Source: Actinomycetes bacterium
GTDB lineage: Bacteria > Actinomycetota > Actinomycetes > Actinomycetales > Cellulomonadaceae
NCBI GenBank assembly: GCA_023430425.1
Contig: JAEZAR010000224.1
Coordinates: forward strand, 1 to 6,277
Direction: 5' to 3'
DNA length: 6,277 nt
The notes under the pieces were generated by a model that was given only the letters and a program-made list of their open reading frames with translations, had not been told where the DNA came from and did no database searches. The translations under genes were made by a program, and so were the position numbers. Below are positions 1-4,204 of this stretch, piece by piece. The stretch's first letter is position 1; each line of letters begins with the position of its first letter.

Positions 1-1246
1 GGTCGGCGCAGAACGCGACCAGCGGTGCCAGCGCGCGGGGCCACGTCATCTGCGGCGCGACCTCGGCGACGGCCCGCCGGGCCGCGGCGCCGGCCGGGGT
101 CGTCAGGAGCGAGAAGAGCGCCTCGGCGAGGGCCTCCGGGTCCTCGGGCGGGACGACGGCGCCCATCCCGCGGGCGGCGACGAGCTCGGCGAACGCGTCG
201 CCCTCGGTGCTGACCACGGGCAGCCCGGCCCAGATGTAGTCGAGGACCCGGGTGCGGAAGGCGAACTCGGTCTCCACGTGCGGGTGGTGGCAGCTGACCC
301 CGACGTCGGCGTCGAGGAGCCAGTCCGCGCGCTGCTCGTACGGCACCCACTCCTCGTTGAAGAACACGTGCGTGCCGACGAGGCCGAGGTCCTCGGCCAG
401 CCGCCGGGTCGCCGTCGCCACGGCCATCTCGGGGACGTCGGGGTTCGGGTGCCGCATGCCGAGGAAGAAGAGCCGGACGCCCGGGACGCGGGTGCGCAGC
501 AGGTCCACCGCCCGCACGACGGTCAGCGGGTCGAACCAGTTGTAGACGCCGCCCCCCCAGAGGACGACCGTGTCGTCCGGCCCGATGCCGGGCACCGCGC
601 CGCGGATGGCGTGCCGCTCCTGCCGGGGCGGGGTCGCGGGGATGCCGAAGGGGGCGACGTCCAGGAGCGAGCGCAGGGACGGGTCGGCGTCGTACGTGTC
701 GGGGTTGACGCGGCCCGCGGCCGCCAGGTGCCCGAGCCACAGGTCGCGCTGGCGCCGGGAGGCGCACAGGAAGAAGTCGCCGCGCCGCACCTGGTCGTCC
801 AGCTCGCCGAGGGCGAAGGCGAGGGCGCGGCGCCGCTCGGCGTCCGGCTTGTACCTGTCCACCTCGAGGGTCTCCAGCTGGAAGGGGTCGTACAGGTCCA
901 CCACCAGCACCTGGTCCGCGTCGTGGATCCAGCCGAACGCGTTGAGCACGAACCCCTGCACCACCACGACGTCGGACGCCTCGACGAGCGCGCGGAAGTC
1001 GCCGACCGCGACCTGGCGGGTCTCGAAGCCCTCGCCCCGCCGGGTGCAGCGGCCGAAGGTCACCAGGCGCACGTCGTGGTCGGCGCTGAGCGCCCGCGCG
1101 ATCTCCCACGCCCGGATCGCCGGACCGGCCATCCGCTCGGCCAGCGTGTCGAGGGTGACCACCAGGACCCGTCGGCGGGCCGGCGGCGGGCCGGCCGTCG
1201 GGAGCGGCCGCCCGGCGGGCGACCGGGAGGCGTCGGCGGCGGTCAC
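1..1246 (-). CDS. GT-B family glycosyltransferase, 3' end cut by window edge
   Basis: This is probably a cytoplasmic GT4-like glycosyltransferase that adds a sugar from an activated donor to the glycan exported by the neighbouring ABC transporter. About 415 codons are visible and no stop is reached; the last residues read LVAFCAD. A Pro/Ala/Arg-rich leader (residues 1-26) precedes the first beta strand, RVLVVTLDT (26-34). Next comes AGPAIRAWEIARAL (40-53), a glycine-containing donor/acceptor loop of the GT-B fold. DLYDPF (117-122) is typical of glycosyltransferases found beside polysaccharide ABC exporters. WGGGVYNWFDPL (230-241) starts the second Rossmann domain. ETEFAFRTRVLDYIWAGLPVV (325-345) is the nucleotide-sugar-binding segment of that domain. 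The GTG start at 1246 overlaps the ATPase stop in the sequence GTGA, with a weak GCAGG five bases upstream; the next in-frame Met is residue 39, inside the fold. The sugar donor and linkage cannot be read from sequence. The family call is firm and the substrate is unknown. Confidence 0.88.
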   Translation of the reverse strand, partial: MTAADASRSPAGRPLPTAGPPPARRRVLVVTLDTLAERMAGPAIRAWEIARALSADHDVRLVTFGRCTRRGEGFETRQVAVGDFRALVEASDVVVVQGFVLNAFGWIHDADQVLVVDLYDPFQLETLEVDRYKPDAERRRALAFALGELDDQVRRGDFFLCASRRQRDLWLGHLAAAGRVNPDTYDADPSLRSLLDVAPFGIPATPPRQERHAIRGAVPGIGPDDTVVLWGGGVYNWFDPLTVVRAVDLLRTRVPGVRLFFLGMRHPNPDVPEMAVATATRRLAEDLGLVGTHVFFNEEWVPYEQRADWLLDADVGVSCHHPHVETEFAFRTRVLDYIWAGLPVVSTEGDAFAELVAARGMGAVVPPEDPEALAEALFSLLTTPAGAAARRAVAEVAPQMTWPRALAPLVAFCAD

Positions 1247-2421
1247 GACCACCTGCCGTCGAGGGCGACGTAGCCCCCGGACTCGACCGGGTCGCCGTGG
1301 TCGACGGTGAACCAGGCCGCCTCGCGCAGGTAGTCGTACACGTGGGTCGTGGTGTGGTCGACCGCGGAGGCGAGCACCTGGAAGCGCCCCGGCTGCAGCA
1401 TGAGGCGGGGGATCCGGCACTCGACGGTCCCGGTGCCCTCGAGCGCCTCGATGGCGTGCCCCGCGTCGCGCGTGTTGTTCGCCCACAGGTACACGCCGTC
1501 CTGCGACTCGATCGCCAGGCCGAAGACCGGCCGCTCGACCCGCGCCGGGGCGCGGTACCCGATCCGGACGACGACCTCCTCGCCGGTCCGGGCGAACGCG
1601 CTCGGCCGGCCCCCGCGCAGCACCTCGACGTCGGTGATCGTCACCTCGCCGCTGCCCCACCGCACCCGCCCCTGCTCGTCGGTGTGGGCGTCGCTGCGGG
1701 TCGAGTCGAGATAGCGCTCGATGAGGGGGCGGGCCTCGCCGACGCCGACGAGCCGCCCGTGCTCGAGCCACGCCACGTTCTCCGTCATCGCCCGCAGCGA
1801 CGGCATCGAGTGGCTGACCACGACGACCGTGCGGCCCTCGCGCCGGAACTGGGCGAACTTCTCCACGCACTTGTCCTGGAAGCCCGCGTCACCGACGGCC
1901 AGGACCTCGTCGACGAGCAGGATCTCCGGGTCCACGTTGATCGCGACCGAGAAGCCCAGCCGCACGTACATGCCGGAGGAGTAGTCCTTGACCGGCTGGT
2001 CGATGAACTTCTCGACCCCGGAGAAGTCGACGATCTCGTCGAACTTGGCGTCGATCTCCTTGCGCGACATGCCCAGGATCGACGCGTTGAGGTAGACGTT
2101 GTCCCGCCCGGAGAGCTCCGGGTGGAAGCCCGAGCCGACCTCGAGGAGGGCGGCGGTGCGGCCCGAGGACGCGATGGACCCCGAGTCGGGGGTGAGGATG
2201 CCCGCGATGCACTTGAGCAGGGTCGACTTCCCGGAGCCGTTGTCGCCGATGAGGCCGAACGTGCGCCCGGTGGGCACCTCGAAGCCGACGTCGCGCAGCG
2301 CCCAGAACTCCTCGTAGGCCGCCCGACGCCGGCGCATGACGACCGACTTCAGGCTCTGGTTGCGCTCGTGGTAGATGCGGAACCGCTTGGACACGTCCTC
2401 GACGCGGATGGCGGCGGTCAC
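1243..2421 (-). CDS. wzt: Polysaccharide ABC transporter ATP-binding protein, Wzt type with C-terminal glycan-binding-like domain
   Basis: This is the ATPase of a two-gene exporter for a surface polysaccharide; it powers the membrane subunit encoded just upstream. The protein has 392 residues. Visible motifs are Walker A GDNGSGKST (59-67), the family segment LLEVGSGFHPELSGRDNVY (92-110), signature YSSGM (147-151), Walker B ILLVDE (167-172, with D171 and E172), D-loop VGD (176-178) and switch H204. The nucleotide-binding domain ends near 240. Residues 254-392 (RWGSGEVTITDVEVL, then GLAIESQDGVYLWANNTRD) match the beta-sandwich Wzt C-terminal domain. In E. coli O9a Wzt that domain recognises the modified end of the glycan; shorter KpsT-type ATPases lack it. 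The GTG start at 2421 shares GTGA with the permease stop and has GGAG five bases upstream. The open frame continues upstream but only in the wrong frame of the permease. The name wzt is used at family level; relatives are called TagH or RfbE in other systems. Confidence 0.93.
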   Translation of the reverse strand: MTAAIRVEDVSKRFRIYHERNQSLKSVVMRRRRAAYEEFWALRDVGFEVPTGRTFGLIGDNGSGKSTLLKCIAGILTPDSGSIASSGRTAALLEVGSGFHPELSGRDNVYLNASILGMSRKEIDAKFDEIVDFSGVEKFIDQPVKDYSSGMYVRLGFSVAINVDPEILLVDEVLAVGDAGFQDKCVEKFAQFRREGRTVVVVSHSMPSLRAMTENVAWLEHGRLVGVGEARPLIERYLDSTRSDAHTDEQGRVRWGSGEVTITDVEVLRGGRPSAFARTGEEVVVRIGYRAPARVERPVFGLAIESQDGVYLWANNTRDAGHAIEALEGTGTVECRIPRLMLQPGRFQVLASAVDHTTTHVYDYLREAAWFTVDHGDPVESGGYVALDGRWS

Positions 2422-3242
2422 AGGAGCTCCGCCAGCCGGGCCTCGGAGCGCCGGAACACGCGGGCGCCGACGAGCAGGACGGCCACGGTCCACGCCAGGC
2501 AGTGGAGCACCGAGTCGAGCTCGGGCAGGCGCTGGTCGTACAGCAGGGTCCGGAACACCTCGACGAACCGCTCCATGGGGTTGAGCCGGTACACCTCGAA
2601 CAGCCACGACCCGAACCGCTCCGTCTCCCGGGCGACGAAGGAGACCGGGTACAGGATCGGCGTCAGGTAGAACCACATCTGGAACAGGATCGTCGTCAGG
2701 TGCGCCATGTCCCGGAAGTGCACGTTGGCGATCGAGAAGATCATCGAGACGCCCGTCGCGAAGAGGGTCAGCACGGCCATCGCGACCGCGACCAGCGGCA
2801 GGAAGAGCAGCAGCCGCGGCCCGCCGACGACCAGCAGCACCACGGCGAGGACCGCCATCTCGATCAGCCAGGTGTACACGGTGGCGAGCGAGCCGGACGC
2901 GATGAGCGTGATCCGCGGGAACCACACCTTCTTGATGAGGTTCTCGTTGCCGGTGAGCGAGCTCATCCCCGCGTTGACGACGCCCGTGAAGAACGTCCAC
3001 GGCAGCAGGCCGCACATGAGCCACAGCGGGAAGGTGTCGATCCCCGACGGGTCGCCGACGTCCGGCTCGAGCCGGATGATCAGCGCGAAGACGACCGTGT
3101 AGATGACCATGAGCGCCACGGGGTTCGCCAGCGACCAGGCCTGGCCCAGGGCGGTGCGCTTGTACTTGCCCTTGACCTCGCGGTTCGTGAGGTTGACGAG
3201 GAGCTCGCGGGAGTCCCGCAGGTCGCGCAGGAGTGCGATCAC
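2418..3242 (-). CDS. wzm: Polysaccharide ABC transporter permease, Wzm/TagG (ABC-2) family
   Basis: This is the membrane subunit of the exporter, forming the channel that moves a lipid-linked or completed polysaccharide across the cytoplasmic membrane, probably as a homodimer with two copies of the ATPase. The protein has 274 residues, the usual length for the family. The N-terminal amphipathic segment LLVNLTNREVKGKYKRTALG (14-33) is characteristic of Wzm/TagG permeases. About six membrane segments can be seen, at roughly 37-57, 73-92, 112-139, 145-172, 180-203 and 246-264. Also typical are LTGNENLIKKVWFPR (96-110), ANVHFRDM (172-179), the QMWFYLTPILYPVS loop (188-201) and YRLNPMERFVEVFR (218-231). 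The GTG start at 3242 overlaps the methyltransferase stop as GTGA, with GCAGGG a few bases upstream. Its stop overlaps the ATPase start in the same way. The name wzm is a family-level assignment; the transported polymer is not known. Confidence 0.93.
   Translation of the reverse strand: MIALLRDLRDSRELLVNLTNREVKGKYKRTALGQAWSLANPVALMVIYTVVFALIIRLEPDVGDPSGIDTFPLWLMCGLLPWTFFTGVVNAGMSSLTGNENLIKKVWFPRITLIASGSLATVYTWLIEMAVLAVVLLVVGGPRLLLFLPLVAVAMAVLTLFATGVSMIFSIANVHFRDMAHLTTILFQMWFYLTPILYPVSFVARETERFGSWLFEVYRLNPMERFVEVFRTLLYDQRLPELDSVLHCLAWTVAVLLVGARVFRRSEARLAELL
2427..2430 (-). promoter_or_regulatory. Ribosome binding site of the ATPase gene
   Basis: GGAG on the minus strand lies five bases before the GTG at 2421, inside the last codons of the permease gene. 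It supports this GTG over any start further upstream in the long open frame. The site is part of the perfect 8-bp palindrome GGAGCTCC (2423-2430). Confidence 0.6.
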
Positions 3243-4126
3243 CGCGCCCTGCCCAGCACGGCCCGCAGCCGGCCGTAGAGAGCCCGCGGCACCGCGAGCG
3301 CGCGCATGGTCCGCGTCGAGGTCAGGGCGGCGACGTCGCCCGTCGCGCGGTCGCGCTCCGCCTGGAGGCGGTCCGCGTCCTCGCGCGCCTGCGCGAGCAT
3401 GCCGGCCAGCTCGGCCGCCTCGCTGCGCGCCGCGGCGACGTCGGCCCCCGGGGCGTCCGCCGGCACCGCGCGCAGGACGAACTGGTAGGTCAGGGCGTCC
3501 GGCTGGCGCCGCACCCAGTCGACGACCCCGGCGGGCAGGGCGTCGGCGTCCACCGCCACCTCGGCGTCCAGCGGGTCCAGCCGCGTGGTCCGCACCTCTG
3601 TCGCGACGAAGCCGGCGTCGGCGAGGAGGCGGTGCAGCGACTCCCGGGTCACGAACCTGATGTGGGTGCGGTCGAGCAGGCCCGTGTCGGTGTACTGCCA
3701 ACGCCCCTGGAGCAGGGCGAGGCGCACGGAGCCGTGCGCCACGTTGGGGATCGAGATGACGACGTGGCCGCCGTCGGCGAGCACGTCGCGCGCCCCGCGG
3801 AGCACGGCCTCGGCATCGGGCAGGTGCTCCAGCACGTCCCCGAACACCACGACGTCGAAGCGCTCGCCGTCGAAGGCGTCCGCGAGCCGCACGGCGGTGA
3901 GGTCCGCCACCACGAGCCTCGCCAGGTGCGGCCGCGCCTGCTCCGCCGCCTCGGCGTCGTACTCGATGCCGCTCACCGTGCAGCCCTGCGCGGCCAGCGC
4001 CTCCGCGAGGTAGCCGGTCGCGCACCCGACATCCAGCACGCTCCGACCCTCGCCCACGAGCTCGAGCATCTGGGTGTGGCTGCTGTTGGACACCGAGCGG
4101 TCGACCCTCGCGTCGTACAGAGGCAT
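3239..4126 (-). CDS. Class I SAM-dependent methyltransferase with C-terminal coiled-coil tail
   Basis: This probably transfers a methyl group from S-adenosylmethionine to a sugar of the glycan made and exported by this locus. The protein has 295 residues. Visible motifs are motif I VLDVGCATGYL (30-40), acidic motif GIEYD (53-57), motif II DVVVFGDVLEHL (91-102) and motif III LADGGHVVISIPN (116-128). TGLLDRTHIRFVTRESL (148-164) is common in methyltransferases of O-antigen and other polysaccharide clusters. Residues 225-270 are rich in Ala, Glu, Arg, Asp and Gln and look like a coiled coil. The tail TSTRTMRALAVPRALYGRLR (269-288) resembles the basic C-terminal motif (S-x-S-W-R-x-T-x-P-x-R type) of many polysaccharide enzymes. 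ATG at 4126 is preferred: MPLYDARVDRSVSNSSHTQMLELVG matches the usual N-terminus. Starts at 4168 (ATG) and 4189 (GTG) would place the inverted repeat at 4152-4183 inside the gene. GAGAG (4136-4140) is a weak ribosome site. The acceptor is unknown; methylation of a lipid or small molecule cannot be excluded. Confidence 0.9.
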   Translation of the reverse strand: MPLYDARVDRSVSNSSHTQMLELVGEGRSVLDVGCATGYLAEALAAQGCTVSGIEYDAEAAEQARPHLARLVVADLTAVRLADAFDGERFDVVVFGDVLEHLPDAEAVLRGARDVLADGGHVVISIPNVAHGSVRLALLQGRWQYTDTGLLDRTHIRFVTRESLHRLLADAGFVATEVRTTRLDPLDAEVAVDADALPAGVVDWVRRQPDALTYQFVLRAVPADAPGADVAAARSEAAELAGMLAQAREDADRLQAERDRATGDVAALTSTRTMRALAVPRALYGRLRAVLGRAR

Positions 4127-4151
4127 CGAGGCTCGCTCTCGATCGGGGGCG

Positions 4152-4183
4152 GCGGTCCGCGTCAGCATACCGACGCCGACCGC
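4152..4183. repeat. Imperfect inverted repeat in the only intergenic gap, possible operator or terminator hairpin
   Basis: The arms are GCGGTCCGCGTC (4152-4163) and GACGCCGACCGC (4172-4183). Eleven of twelve positions pair, with one C/C mismatch in the middle, around the 8-base loop AGCATACC. The repeat starts 22 bases after the amidase stop and ends 26 bases before the methyltransferase ATG at 4126. On the minus strand the loop reads GGTATGCT and contains TATGCT (4164-4169), which fits a -10 element (TAnnnT). No convincing -35 box is seen 16-19 bases upstream of it. No T-run follows the stem on the minus strand, so a classical intrinsic terminator is not shown, although actinobacterial terminators often lack one. 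The inverted repeat itself is certain; its role is inference. Confidence 0.6.
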
Positions 4184-4204
4184 GCCCACCGGGTGTGCCG
4201 ACGG

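Noticed and set aside
278..1273. 331-codon open frame on the plus strand
   Set aside because: It is the mirror frame of the glycosyltransferase. Its translation is low-complexity (Arg, Val, Pro, His, Asp rich) with no recognisable motif, while the minus strand gives a clean GT-B protein.
1297..2670. 457-codon open frame on the plus strand
   Set aside because: It lies opposite the ATPase and crosses the ATPase/permease boundary. The translation is compositionally biased and motif-free, as expected for an antisense frame in very GC-rich DNA.
2422..3024. Upstream in-frame extension of the ATPase
   Set aside because: The added sequence is the wrong frame of the permease. The GTG at 2421 has a Shine-Dalgarno sequence and the usual Wzt N-terminus.
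4127..4189. Longer methyltransferase starting at GTG 4189 or ATG 4168
   Set aside because: The extra residues (GAVGVGMLTRTAAPDRERAS) do not match the family, neither start has a clear ribosome site, and the inverted repeat would become coding. It cannot be fully excluded.
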